Assembly (NCBI GenBank): GCA_964017045.1
Contig: OZ024801.1
Location: 35,496,757-35,560,756, forward strand
Source: Omphiscola glabra
Lineage: Eukaryota > Mollusca > Gastropoda > Lymnaeidae
Length of the DNA stretch: 64,000 nt
Direction of reading: 5' to 3'
Shown here piece after piece: positions 1 to 15,300 of the stretch. The position numbers and the translations under genes were made by a program. The first letter of the stretch is position 1. Each line of letters opens with the position of its first letter. The notes under the pieces were generated by a model. It did not search any database, was not told the DNA's origin, and saw only the letters and a program-made list of their open reading frames with translations.

Positions 1-299
1 CATGCTTTGATTGATGTAATGATGTAAATCAATCAAATAGTTAAACTAAAAATAAAGAAGCACGTTTTAGTCCACACATTAGATATGGATTTGGTTGTTC
101 ATTAAATTTTTATTTTGATGAATTAACACTAAGATAAGATACTCTGGATTAATACTCAGTCTATGTATTCACAGAGTTTTTTTAAAAAGGTAGCTTGGGA
201 ATAGGAGACTGGTTGATAAATGAGCCATTAATTGTATTTTAAGCCAAGAGACACTCAAGTTTTCATCGATATATTTTTTATAAAGACAATACAACTTAC

Positions 300-356
300 G
301 GTTCATAATCTAACTGATCATTTTTCACCCTGTCAAACTGGTCTTTTCTAATTTTC
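300..356 (-). other. CREBBP: Last visible CBP exon, with two in-frame candidate acceptors
   Basis: This 57-nt exon encodes [17 protein letters not shown], matching the SKDQF...KND..LD.EP segment between the CBP RING and PHD fingers. The donor is GTAAGT at 299-294. The better acceptor has a T-rich tract ending at 357; a second AG nine bases further in (348-349) keeps frame and would drop three residues. Bases 1-299 are AT-rich intron with no further exon seen. Confidence 0.85.
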
Positions 357-3300
357 CTGTAGAGTGAAAAAACATCTTTTCGCATTTTCCTGTTGAAGAA
401 AAAGTGGTATTATTTGTTATGTTCCTTGTGCTATGACAAGTAACATACTATACAAATATAAACATGATTATTTAAAATATATATTTACAGTTAAACCATT
501 TAGCAGGTGCTATAAGTGTCAAATTTAATGTAACATAAGTTTATTTAAGCTTTATAATTGCCACAAAATTTTCCTGAATATTACCCTTACATTTTTTCTT
601 CATTATTTAAAAGTAATAGAATCATTCCAGACATTTATAACTTGCCTTTCTTTATTGGTACTTTGGCATGTCATTTTTAAGAAATTGGTGAGAGTGTCTC
701 CATCAGTTCTAATAAAAACAAAAAAACAAACAGTAATATTGTTATATTAGAATCATGACAAAAATCAATTTATAGAATTACTATTTAAAAAGGGTTATTT
801 CATCAGGTTGTACATATCAAGGAAGATCATTAACACATTTTTTTCTCAATAAAGAATTTTAGCAAAAAACATAAAACAGGTTAACTGAGCCAATCCACCA
901 ATTTCAGTAAACCTAAGAAACAATTTTTATAAACACTCAATATAAATAGCTAATTGTAAATTAAAATAAAGTAGTATACAAGAACTTACGCTGCAGGTGC
1001 TGTTGGATCTTCTGTTAATTCAACTTCTTCAGTTTGGATTTCATTGAAGCATTTTTCACAATAGACATATCTGCAATACATATGTGATATCATAATTTAA
1101 TAACAATTTATTAATGAAAAATTGAGTATCAACATATTACATGATTTTTGAACAATGATTTTAAGACAATCTCAATTTTTAATTGATGTTAGTCGATGTT
1201 AAAATTCCCCTGGACAAACACACCCCCCACCATAAAAATTAAAAAATTGGATGTAGGCATTATTTGCACTATTTCTTATAATTAATAATCAACACTAGCT
1301 ATATAGCAAACTGTCTTGAGGAATCTTAAAATTATCCAACCAAAAGTGAAAGGTGGCCGTTTTTAACCTAAAAAATAAATAAATAAATTAGATTTTTGTT
1401 GTATTTATGGAATAGCTAGAAAATAAGTAGGGTATTTGTTCAGTGTACCCATAGTTAAACTTACCAATCCCAATACTAAATGAAAGGTAGTTTAAAATAT
1501 ATTTTTAAACGCTTTATTTCAAACAGTTGTTTTATCATGAATTCCAAAAAAATATTGCCTTACCTATTTTGGTAGCTATAATACATGGAATCTCTGGCAA
1601 TAGTGCAAAGCTGCTTTCCATAGCAGCATAAAACTTGGGGACAGAAAACGTATTTGCGCCCACAGCAATAACCCAATGACTGCATCACACTGTCGATTTC
1701 CGACTCAAATACTTCTGCCAGCTGAAATAGTGCATGAATAACACTTTTTAAAAATTACATTAACATTCTGGCCAAATAAATGATAATTGTGCTTAATACA
1801 TTTTTTTTTTACTAAAGTTAAATGGATTTTAAGGAAAGTTTTGTTCAAAAATACTTTGTACAAGGACCATTGATCCCCCATTAAACACTCCCAAGAGATT
1901 TTAATTCATCTTAGTGCCTCTTTAGACTTCATGGAAATCATCCATTTTATCATAATTTTTTTTTATAGTACATTTAGTTTAATAATTACCTTAGAAGCAT
2001 ATTTGTAGACACGAGATGTTTTTCTGTTATAAAGCCAAGCATTATCAAACATCAACCAGACATCATCCACATACTCCCATGGATCTTTATACAGTCCTGA
2101 ATCTAGTTTCCTTCGAATGGTTGATAAATCCATTGGCTTCTTAACAATTTCAAAATAGTCCTAAAGAATACAATTTTCAAAAAGAATTTTTAAAATTAAA
2201 AATTTTTAAAGCTGAGAAACAATCATGTCTATGATAACTCTGACAATGATCAAGCAAACAAAATACAACCAACATCTCATGTGTCAAAGTGACTTAAATG
2301 ATTTTTTCAAAAGCAAAACCTCGAGATAAAGTCAATAATTCAGACATGAGCAGTTTTCTTAATTTTTTTTTACTTTGACTTGGAAGTTGGTTGTATGACA
2401 CTAACACAGTTACACAACTACTTGAAAAAAGAAAAACTACATACTAATCCTTTCGTTCTCCTACCAAACATCACACTCTGAGAGAAGAAAAATAAATTTG
2501 AAATATGAGTGTGACTTTTTAATTTGGGGTGTAACATTTACAGATATTTCCTAATAATTAAAGCCCTACTTCAAGTAAAATGAGTTTATTTTTTATGACA
2601 AAGAATGCAGGCAAGCACTTGCCATAATACTGTCGAGTCTTCACAATGGATGGTGAAATTAACTTACTGGAATATGAAGAATAACAGGATCAACTGGCTG
2701 CCTAAAAGGAAGAGATTCTGGATCTTGCTTAACAAGCTTTTCTAAAGTTGGCATAAGAGCTTGCCGTAACTCATCAGGATTGAATACTGAGAAATAAAAT
2801 CAAGTACAAATACAATACTTTAAAATAAGCTATTATTTTTCAAATTATGTCAGATATTATAACTTCATTAGTTATAACATGGCAAACAATGATGGGGACA
2901 ATGTGTCAATTTCCATCAACTAAAATTACTTAACAAAACATGCATTAAAATAACACACTTTAAAAGAATTCCAATTCCCCCCCCCCCCCCCATAACACTC
3001 TTTTTTTTTCACGCCCCTGAATTATATTCTAACATCCTAGCCCCTTTTTACACCGCAGATTTGTTAATCACATTTACAGGAAATATTATGCATTAAATGC
3101 ACTTAACAGTATTTTTAAAAATCTCATTTAATGCAGATTATTTTGCATGCTATTGAACTCACCTTTACTCCATACTTTCTTTCATACATAGGGAATTATA
3201 TTGTAACTTTTTTTCATAGGACTTAAATATCCAAAACCATTTTTTTTTTAAATTTTGAAATAAATGATTCATTAACAGATCATCTCATATGATCAACACA

Positions 3301-6300
3301 CCTTTTTTGCACCTTGGTTTTGGTGTTGATGCTGATGCATTATTAGATGAATCTACAGATCCTGGTTTATCTTCACTGCTACTTGGTTGAGAAGTTTCAT
3401 CTAGAGTATCCAATTTAGGACTAGATGTATCATGTTCATCTTTAACTGAACTAATGTCTGGTTTACAGTCTGTCTCTATTTTCACATCCATTTTTTCTTC
3501 TTTTATGTCATTTTCTGCCTTTATATCTGCAGAGGGCTCAGTTTTTACTTCTGTCTTTGGTGTTGTTGAGCTCAATATGGAAGACATGCCAGATGAGGTT
3601 GAATTAAGCAAGGGAAGTATCGGTGGTGTCACAGAAGATAGGGATAATGTTGAAGGAGATGCCGCAGAAAGAAGACTAGACAAATTATGATTGTTTTCAG
3701 TTAAAAGTGAATCTTTAGCTGCAGAGTCTGGCTTCATATCATCAGATCCTTGAGAGTGATCATTCTGTTTTTTAAAAAAAATGATGATAAATTTTAATAG
3801 AAACCATATAATCTGGGTGATCTGATGGAATATATTTCAGAATACACAAAAGCATCAATAAAATTCATATAAAAATGTATTTGTCACACTAACATCTGGT
3901 ATTACAGCAATCTGGTGACCATAGAGACTTACATATCCATTTAATGTTAATTTTTTTCAATCAAAGTCCAATACAATTTTAATTAATTTTTTATGAAGAA
4001 AAAAACTGTAATTACATTTAGATCTTTGGATGAAATCTGGCCATTTTGTTGCGGAGGCCGAGACATAGAAATATGAGACGACTGATTCATAACAGGCCCT
4101 GGAGCAGCTGGTCCAGCTAATTGGGCAAGGAAATTTTGTTGAGGATTTGTAACATGACTTGAAACAGAATTTTCCAAAGAGTTTCCAATAGATGATGCAC
4201 CCATTCGCTGGTTTCCACCAATGAGCGGGTCATTTAAGGAGGCATTTAAGTGGTTTTGAACAATAGACTGTGGCTGAGAAAGAAAACAAAATAATTTCAT
4301 TGAAAATGAAAAATCTAGTACTTATAAAAAATTTGTAAACATAAATTTTGGCTGAGAAAGTAAACAATATAATTTCAGTGAAAATAAAAAATCTAGTACT
4401 TATACAAATTTTTAAACATAAAAATGCCAACAAATGAAAGTAGTTTTAAGACAAGAAGTTTCAAGCTTAATACTTCAATATCACTTGATCAGGAGTTTAA
4501 AAATTATTTTTAACACAATAGCAACTTAACCAAGCTAAAAAGTTACACTTAAAAATGCTCTCAGATGCATTTAAAATAGGAAAGCTATAAAAACAAACTG
4601 AGCAAAGAAAGTAATTTCTCAATACAGCTTGACATCATGTTTCCCTTTACTAAATAACAAATATGCACAATTTTTAGTGGTTTGTCATTTTAAATTTACT
4701 GTTGAAGATTTACCTGTTGACCCTGGGACTGAGAATTGAGCTGGTGATGAAGAAGTTGCTGCTGCTGAGGTGAGGGGTGGGTGGATGTGACAGTGGCAGA
4801 AGGTATCATTAACCTATTTCCAGGTGGTTGTGGCTGACTTCGTTTAACAAGAGCATCAAACTGTTGCTGGGATTCCGCTAAAGCTGCATTTATAGATATT
4901 GCAGTTGAGTTTGCAATACCAGGCATCTAAAAGAAAAAAATATGCAATGCAATAGACCGGCAGGAACCTTTGGCTTTAAACTAGAAAATACAAATAAAAA
5001 TCAATATTTCATAAATCAAAATTTTCCTTTTGACATAAAAGCATAACTCACCTGCCCCGCCGGTGGTGGTGTTGCCCTCATATTCTGATTCCACTTCATT
5101 TGCATTGGCATGTTCTGAGTTTGTGGTTGGGGTTGCTGCATGCTGTTCATATCACTGAACAGTGAATTACCAAGCTGAGCATTGTTAGGTCCATCTGAAA
5201 AAGAAGTCGAAGTTTAATCTCCAGAATGTGCCAAACTTTATACTTACAGTATGTGTAACTTTTACTATTAAAAAAACATGATTTTAAAGACAAAATATGT
5301 CTTAAATTTACCCTTTTGAATTTTTTCTCGGTTGGTCTTGTTTAAATAACAAGATAATTTAATTGTTGAGATATATGACATTAAATTTTTTAAAACTGAC
5401 TTTACGTAGGGTCCAATTTTGGTACAAGGAATTATTTATGATGGATTTTAAACATAAAAAAAAACAACACAAAGCAACCTTTAAAGTATGCAACCAATTT
5501 TCATTGTTGCTGCAAAATAACACACAAAAATAAAACAATATGTGAGGACTTACTTGGCTGTCCTGGTCGAATTGGTCCCTGCATACTTGCAACTGTAGCA
5601 TTTGGAGCAGTTTGTGTACCTCTCATTCTTTGGATCCTCTTTTCTTCAAGCTCCTTTTGTATCTTGTAAATTTTTTCAGCAAGCAAATGATAATATTCTC
5701 CCTATTTAAAAAAAAATAAGGGAGCTATAAAGCATTGTTTCATTGTTCAAATTATACAATTTTGTTTTCACTTCAAAGGATAAATTTGACAGTTGCATAA
5801 GAATTAGTGTTGCGCCAGTAAGACAATTGGCAGATAACCATTTAACTGGCTGATACAGATAAATCAAACCATTGTTTATTGTGCATTATAGTGTGAAAAT
5901 GACAGAGTAAAAGTATGGTTATGATCAAATGATGAAACTGACAAACAGCTGATTCACAGATTATCATCTGCCTACAATCTGTAAAATCCTAAAATTTATG
6001 CATGTTATACTAAACAATTTATAAATGCAGACCTGGCTACCCTGAAAAGCCCTCAATAGTACAATACCAGTAGCAATCTCAAAATCGCACAAAACCGTAT
6101 GATAATAAAGTAAAATGTATACAATAACCATTAGCTTCATGTGTAAAAATAGATGACTGACATTAACATACTTATATGCAGTGCTTAATTGCAAACAAAT
6201 TGCCTGTAATTGCTGAAGATGGAATGTGTGGAAATTGAAGATGAAGTCATCCGAGGGAAGGAGGGTTGGGGGTTAGTGCTGACCTAAATATAGTTTTTCT

Positions 6301-9300
6301 GCATTATACATTTAATCGAAGTGCTTGTAGTAAATTAGGCTCCTTTACTTTTACCTCACTGTGCTTTTATAAATCCTTTAGTTTTAGTAGTTACTAACTA
6401 GTAAAATAATATTTATAATTTTCTCCATTATACAAGAATATGTGAGTAGGACTCAACTGCTTAATAAGAGTATAAAAATAAAGAACAATTTTTATTTATT
6501 CTTACTCTATTGTTAGCAGTTTCATACATGTCTCCTTCTACTTTTCGAGCATAAGCAACAAGATTCTTCATTCTACTGTCTCGAAGAGCTGCTGGGTCTG
6601 GTGTTGGGAAAATGGCTTGAACCCTACAATTATATAAGAAAAACATTTCAAGAAAGAATTACACTTTGTTAAAATATTATTAAATTATATTCCCCCCCCC
6701 CCCCCCCCCAAAAAAAACATGACAAATTCATGCCACTTAATTAGCACTGTTAATTTTGTACTTATTTAAATTTATTGGCACACAAATCAGTAAGGAAGGA
6801 ACACATTTACTGCAAACCTTACATCACATTTGGTTTTGAAGATTTTCTTAGGATTAACAGTAACTTAATTATTAACGATATCCTTATGTATAGTTGACAC
6901 AATTATGAAAGATAGCCTACTATACTTGATTTTACACGACTTTACACACAATTACTGTGTAGCAAATTGTATAAAAATTTATATATTTTTAAACCGAGTC
7001 CAACCCATGGCACTCTTCGTACTTGTTTTAATGAAATATGTTGTATAATATATAATTAAACTATTACAGGAAGACCTGAGGGTGGTATTAAAAAAATAAT
7101 AATAATATTATAATAATAAAAAAACTTGGGCACTGCTACATAGTAAGAATAAAAAATTAGTTAAATCATCTTTACTCTAAAATTTCAAACTGCACATATC
7201 AAAAGAAGCATGAGAAACAAGCAGTGTTATATTTTCCTTCCAAAAAAAGTTATCGTCATAATGATGACCAATTAAGTCAATTTTATATATTGGTTTGCAT
7301 GTTGTACATGCTTTGATCTGCATCTTATCTCCACTTGAGCTACAAATGCAGAAACTGTACAAATTTTTGGGAGGGAGAAGAGAGAGATTTTAAGGGAAAA
7401 TTATTTTAAATTAAGACTTTACCCATATTTTGCTGTTTTTTTTTAAATGCAAGAAAACAACAGGTAAAACATGATGTCTTAAGACACTTTTTGTATTTGT
7501 GTGTACCATGTTTCTTTCTTTCTTTATATTTAAAAAAATAACGTGACTGGTAAATTTCATTTGTATATTATTATATGGATGGGCTCACCATGCTGTACAT
7601 ACAGTTTGAAGTCAATCCGTGCTTGTACAGGGAGACAATGAAGTGACTAGTAAAGATACTGGAAGCTCACTGCTATTTATAGCATTTTAAAAATATTTTT
7701 AATCATCTATACCCATACAATACTTAGGGAAGGAAACATTTTTGTCCAAAAACACTCTGCACACAAAATGTTCAAATTTTGTTAGCCAACAGATTATTTT
7801 ACAATTGATACTTACAATTTGTGAACTAAATGATTTCTCAGGTCTTGAGTGACCTGCGCATGCCAATCCTTTCTGTTACTGGCTGGTATAGATTTAACAA
7901 TATCTGGAGCATTTCCCATCGCCGCAGCTTGTGCAGTTGAAGTGGCTAGTTGACTTCCACTTTGGGGTTGAATAGTTTGTGGTACTTGAGTGACTGGTAT
8001 GTTACCCAAAAGATTACTCATATGACTGCTAGGAGTCTGATTTGGTATCACTTTTGGCACTTGCTGATTTGGCAGGTTTGGTTTGTTCATTTGCCCTATA
8101 AAAGAAAAGGAAAAGGTAAATAACATGAAATATTGGTTAAGGTATGCATTTACTTGCTTGTTTTAAATAGACTATTGTTGTGAGCATTAATTTTTGCATT
8201 TACCAAATAAAACTCATACAATTATGGTGTACATGTATAATTTTGAGATGCCTTTACGACTGTATGATGAGACATGTCAGAACTAGGATTTTACGAGACC
8301 CAGTTAAAAAAGATATTCCAATGGTTTTTTAGGATATAAAAAATATTAAAATAAATAAACAAAAGGTTTTCGCTTGTTAGATTTAGCTCCTTTCTACACT
8401 CGGCAGCGAATTAACAGAGAAATACGATTGGTTGTGGAACATCCGTAATCATATTATATCCTCACTGAGAGAGGAAGGGGGGTGTTGTTGAACTGGAAGC
8501 ATACAGGTGTACATGGGAGGGGTAAGTAGAAGTATCTACTATATTCTTAAGGCTGCAAAATAAAACTTTTCTTATGATCGTAATTTTGTTGCTATGTGTT
8601 TTCACAATGAACTCACTAGCAACAGTAATATTTAGCGTAGTCAACCTAGTAACAAACTTATTCAATATTTGCTTTGGTTTGCTTCAGTATATTATGTTAT
8701 TTTGTCAAACACTTGGTTCTTCTGTTCAACCGCGTAGCTTGCAAAAATGGAGGATTTCTTAACAAAATACTTTCTAAACTACTCCCCATAGCAGCGTTAG
8801 ATTTTGACATATCTTATACGATCTAGTAATATAAGTAAGCAGCTTTTGAAATCTATATTTAGAAGTACCAGGCAGCTGTACAACTTTAATACTCCAGTTT
8901 TGTTCCATTCTCCCAATAAAGTTCGTGATAGTTATTAGACTACACAAACAATATATTAACAGAAAATAAAATCAGCCTCCAAGGCTTAATGCAGGAGTGG
9001 GCAACACACTGCCAGACTTGTTAAATATTGTGGCCTGTGGGATGTCTCACAAATTAACTTATTTTTTTCATGTAATGAGAGATTATTTTCATTTTTGGCA
9101 TTAATTAGAGAGTATTTTCATTTTTTGCAAGTATGCACTATGAAACATACACATACATCACTTTTATGTGATGGAAAGTGCCATTTGGTGTACTTGCCCC
9201 TTTTTTGACAGATTTAAAGAAATAAATTAAAACAAGCAATTAAATTTACTATTTAGTAACTACAAAAATAAAAGATTTATATAAATATACGTACGCAGAG

Positions 9301-12300
9301 GGAACCTAATTTACCACAACCATTATGATCAAGTGTAGGATGATGCAAAACAATATTCAGGTATATGCAAGAAAGTGAATCCTCACATTTTAAATTTGTA
9401 AAACAAATTCTGGGAAGGAAGCTCAACTTCCAATTCTCCAACATGTCTTTGTCTATCAAAGTGGCACCTTTTTATTTGCAATAATGCACTGTATATAAAT
9501 ATGTAAATGTCAGCCATCTTCTTTGAGAAGTGACATTTATTAGACGTGATGCGAACAGTTATTGTATACCATTATACAGTAATTTACAAAGTACAAAGTA
9601 CTATTCTGAGACTATAATTGTACTATTTTGGAAGTTCCATCATTCATAACCATGACTAACTGTGCTAGCTGTAGAAATATAGATTCTCGTATTCATATTA
9701 ATTAAGTAAATAAATGTCACCCATTTTTACACTGTTTCTGAATTGACCGTCTTATATCCTCCACCCTACAGAGCAAAAATTCAATTTTTATTTTGTTACT
9801 CACATATCTTATCTAAAACCATAATAAACATAACAAAATTGTTTCAATTTACTCCTGAAAAACAGCAAGTAAAACAATATATGTCAATAGAATTTATAAT
9901 TATTATCCCTCAAAGTAAGCCGTTACTAATAATAACATTTCTACGTCCCACTATGTAAAACACTAATCAACTGCTATAACGCTTAATATGTTTCTTAAGA
10001 TTTCTTGAAATCCAAAGTTTAATAGGAGATAATATAGATGACTTCAAATATTCCAGTTATGACATAAGGTTGAATCAAATTGAGGCTAAGGGTACACCAC
10101 TGAGGAAAATGATCTATGATAATTTGCAAGTGATATGAACTCCAAAGGTTCAAATGGTGCAGTCAGATGTTTAGATCTTAAAACAATTCATTATTTAGAC
10201 AAACCGATGCTGAGTGATATGAGTCCCCCAAAGTGGCCTTTTTGAGTGTATGAAATAGGCTCATGAATGATATATTGTTTACAAACTAATTGTAGGGATG
10301 TTCCCTAAGATGAAAATGACCAATAGGGACTATGTAGATACATAAGAATCATTCAAGGAGTCTTAGTGCAAGTAAGAACTGGAACAAGAGCCCTTGGGAC
10401 ATTTTAGTGGGCAAAACAACTTATAACCACTCTCTCTTTGAATAAATCTAAACAAGAAATACATTGCAGGTGGTCTAAAAATTACTATTAAAATTTTAGA
10501 AGCAAATGGATCCACAACCCAGTTTATAGAAGCAAAGTGAGCCCTTACTGTGATACATTTTAAAAAAAAAATTATTTACCACATCTAAGAGTCATGTAGA
10601 AGCAAATGGGAGCATATTCAAACTTGAGGACACTGATTATAATTGAAAAGTTAAAGTTTACCTTTTCGCAAGTAAACCCCACAGAAAACCCTTTGTGACC
10701 TATTTGGGGTTTGGTAACCTGGGAATATATGGCTGGCTAGTTCCTGTATGAATTACAGAATTCCCTGGGATTATCAGGGCACCAAAATGCGCAACACAAA
10801 ATCTGCAGCATAGGCATTATTCATTTTCATGAACTTATGACCAGAAGTTATAGTGTGAAATTCCCAACAATTATTAAATTTTTGTTGCAAGAAAATGAGA
10901 AAAATAGTTCTAAAATTTTTTTTTTTTTTGAAAAAGCTTAGTGGCAACACTGTCACATATACTTTACACTGTAAAATGATCATACCCACAATGACTCATC
11001 TGGTTAGATAAGGGGTCTGCAACCATTTTTGAGTAAGGAGCCATTTTTTAAAATTGTCACTAAAATATTTTGGGAGCTGCATGCCCAGATTAATAACATT
11101 TTTTAACTCTCTTAAACAGAGATCCACAATTGGTGTGCTGTGGCAAAATTCCTCCATGATGCAAATCACACAAAGAACATATAAATTTGTTAAAACAAAA
11201 GGGATTTTATTCAGGCATAATGGATTTTCTTCGTTTTCAGCAAAACATGCTGTAAAGTCTAAATTATTTTTGGATTAAAATCCTTTAATCTGTGTGCAGT
11301 TTTTAAATATATTTTCCATTTATTATTTGCTCTTTTGATATTAGGGCTTAAATGGGGAAAAACTACTAAAGGGTCTAGGTGTGCAGTGAGTGAAAACTAC
11401 TCTAAAATAAATTTTAAACTTATAAAATTTATTTTAAAAATGATTATTAATTAAAATCATAAATTTATATTTACCATCATTTGACATAGAATTCATCTGT
11501 GGGTGAGTATGCTGGACTGTATTATGTGTTGCCGTTGACTGGTTATATTGTAACCCTAAAGACTCAAAAGCACGCTTCATTGTAGCTGGATCAGTAACAC
11601 TTGATGGTTGAGAATTGGGTGCTGACATTGGTGAGTTTTGATTAACATTTTGCCCTGTAGTATTTCGCTTGTCTGCTATTTTAAGGGGCAAGCAGACGGG
11701 GCAATCCACCCGTGTACAATTTTTCCAATGAGTTATAATTTGACGAGATGAAGCACAATGGGCCACTGAAATAAACAATTAATTTTCTCATTAACTTAAC
11801 TCCTATGGCAATGAAGAACTCCATTGTTTGAAATGCCATACAAAACAATAGTGACTGATCTGAAAGGGAGAAGGTCTGGAGTCCTAGAATCAATGTACCA
11901 GCCTTGTTTTTAAGTAAATTAAAATATAAAGGGTCATTAATGAGCTATTGACAAGGTATAATAATAATAAAAAATAACTTCCTTTAAAAATTAAAATGTC
12001 AAACAGTAAATGTCAAGCATATAGTTATATTCCTAATATTGGAGTTTGCTTTGGTCCACTCAATTAAATAATTGTACATCACAATAATAGCCATTGAACA
12101 TAATCCATATGGATAGAAAAAATAAACTTTTAATGAGACTGAAACCTAGAAAATTATGACAGATGCATTTAAATTAAATTCTCACCTTCACAAGATTTTC
12201 CTTTGTTGCAAGTGGTCATATGATTGAGTACATTTTTCATAGTACGACAGTAAGGGAGTTTGCAGTCCTGATCACCGTTTGCCTGCTCCCTACGCTGACA

Positions 12301-15300
12301 TTTGTGAGCATGTAACAGTAAAACTAACTGCTGCTGAATAAGCTTGCTTTTATCAGGATCAGCCGAAGTCTGTCGAGTACCTGTTGTTCCACTTCCAGTT
12401 GGCTGTCCAGGCTGTTGAAAATTTCATATACAACAAAAATTAACACGTTTCTTGCTTATATTAATGAGGTTTTATCAAAATTAAGTAATATGGCATACAA
12501 AAACGTAAATCAAAAGTATACCATTTTATTATTTTAAATCTAAGACCTTGCACATTTCTTATACATACATAATATATACGTAAGTAAAGTGGGCCTTTAA
12601 TATTCGACCATGTTGATATTCGTCCAATATTTTTCATAGAAATTTGTGTTTCATATTCGCTTGAAAATTCTATATTCCTCCCACCTGTTTCAGTCATCAG
12701 TTTCTGGCAGTGATTCAAAGTACTACCTAATGCTTTGTAATATTTAAGAATTTTTGCAGCTTTTTAAATAAAGAAATATGTCACCATTTTATTCTGGGAC
12801 AAGCTTTTTTTTAAAATTTAATGGTACATTTAATTTGGACCTTGGATACATGGGGAGCACACATTTACCACTTATTTCTATGTTTGGTTTCTTAAATGAG
12901 GGTAAATTTATGGTTAAAATGTAGGACTATAATATATTTAAGGCATCATGATGATAAAGCATTAATTACTAGTGGTCAATACATTATTAAATGTATTAGC
13001 AATGATTTCATGGAATTGATTTTTGCGAGTAATTTTAAAAAAATAAGGATAGTCCAAATTCGGTTCTGGAAAGGGACTAAACCATTTTTTGTAATTCCTA
13101 TGTAAAAAAATGTGTTTAATCTAGATCCAGAATGAATTAATGATGAATATTGAGGGTCTGCTGCATATATTAATAAATGTAAATACATCAATAAAATTAT
13201 TTTTTCTTTCAAAAGTTTCAAGTTTGAAATGTGAGGAAACAAATTTAACATACCCTGACCATCTGTCCAGGATTTTGTGGCATGCCCATATTAGGATGTC
13301 CAGGAATCACTTGATGTCCTTGCATTTGGTTCATGGCAGGGTTTGGCATCATACCTGTCTGTGGCATTGGCATAGAAGTTGAAGCATTCACATTATTTGG
13401 CATGCCACGCATCTGTCCCATACTACCAGGAAAACTATTTGGTCCATTCATCATTGGATTTTGCATTTGCTGACCCATGTTAAGACTACCTACACTTCCA
13501 ATCATTTGTTGTGTTCCCATTGTTGGTTTCATGCCCATACTATTTGTTACACCGCCCATCATTCCACTGTTGGTGCCAGACAAAGTAAAATTTGCACTGC
13601 TGACAAGATCATTTATTCCCATATGAGATGATGTAGCAACTTTGTTTGTATTGACCATGTTAGCAACTAAATTATTAGGAAGTGTATTCTTCCCCATTCC
13701 CATATTCATCATGCCACCCATTCCTGGGCTTCTACTTGTCTGCACACCACCAATACTGTTAAGAGACATTGGCATTGATGCCTGGGAGTTTGGTGTTGAT
13801 CTTGAAAGTAACTGAGACAAGGAGCCCCCCATCCCCGAGTCTTGGTTACTTTGAGATTGTTGGACATCATTTGACGTTCCCTGGATTCCATCAAGATCAT
13901 CTGGTAGTTCGTTGACTATGCCATCAAAGTTAAGATTACCAAAGTTGAATTCTAAAGAGAAAAGAAAATTCAAATATTATATACTCATTCATACATATCA
14001 TTTAAACAGGGATGGACAAACATTTTTGTGCAGAGGGCATGGAGCTACTGCATAAGAATAAATGAAATACCTTTAATGTAAGTTATTGACGATGGACGTT
14101 AAAAATTTACTCAAAGTTCATTTTGCAAATCAGCAGACTAATTATTTGCTGTACGACGATTATTATTAGTTGTTTCTTCTTCTATATATATATTAAGGGC
14201 CCAAGATTTTATACTGTATTTATTAATTTCAAAGGCTTTTACACATCTTGTCATATAAGGCTTTAACATTTTATGAAAACGTTAATCGAGTATCCTGAAG
14301 GTATTTTTGGCTGGATTTAATGTTTCAGCAAATCATACTGATATGTTGCCCCCCCCCCCCCCCCCCCGGCCATTGGTTGCTCACCCCTGATCTGTAACAG
14401 CATCATTGTTCAAAATCTCTTCAAGTTTAATAATTATTTCTACAAGTCTTAAAATCATATGAACACTTAAGTCAATGGGCCTAACAATTATTCCTCAGTA
14501 AATAATGGACAATATTATAGAACACATAAAAATTAAATATTAAAAAAAATGTGATTGCTTTTCTAATAAAATAATATACAAAGCTATGATATTAGGTTTG
14601 TCATATGTTTACCACATATACCCTTAATTAATTTGTTTACTGTAGACATAGCCAAGTTAAAATTAGAAGAAAATAAAATTAGACTATGCCTCAAGGTTTA
14701 AATTAAAAAAGCAAGGCCTAGTAGTTAGACATCCAACTATACTATGGGGATGTCAATGAATTTTAGGCAAATTTCGAGGCCGCCATCTTGGTTGACACCA
14801 CCCGTAAAATTAAAAATAAAATGTTTAAAAATAATTTAAAAACTTCCTAAATGTATCCCTCACCCTAACCTGAAATCTATCCCTAAACTTAACCTGAACT
14901 AAAGTCATCAGCAAAATAACAAAACACGCAAATGACGCCTAGACATTAGCCAAATTTTAAATTCTATGTGGTTCTGGCTCTACAATCATGAAATGTTTAG
15001 GCTTAGGTCCTAACTTATTTTGAGTAAGTTTCATTAAGCTTGCAAAAGTTAAAGAAAAGAAAAACAGGTTTTTGTTAAGTGAGTAAGTGTCAGCACTCAG
15101 CAAGCCCACTGTCTCAATAATCTTATAACCAAAATAATACTATGTTAGAATGTTACATAAAATTAGATATTTTTTAAACATGATCACTTTAAGATTTTAA
15201 ATTTTCATCTAAATATGCAATAAAGCTAGGCATAGTTCTTTTTTTCATTCGGAGAGTCCTGGGCAGGGTCTGCATAATCAATGTCTAATAATTATTGGAC

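Noticed and set aside
640..715. Possible CBP exon after a TTTTTATTAG acceptor (frame starting [12 protein letters not shown])
   Set aside because: Does not match any CBP segment and the donor would be poor; the exon at 300-356 joins the previous exon in phase and matches the family.
8992..9200. hAT-like element suggested by CAGGAGTGGGCAACACAC
   Set aside because: The possible partner near 9195 is too weak; left only as a note in the intron entry.
10998..11380. hAT-like element suggested by GGGGTCTGCAACCATTTT
   Set aside because: Only one end seen, no inverted partner and no target duplication.
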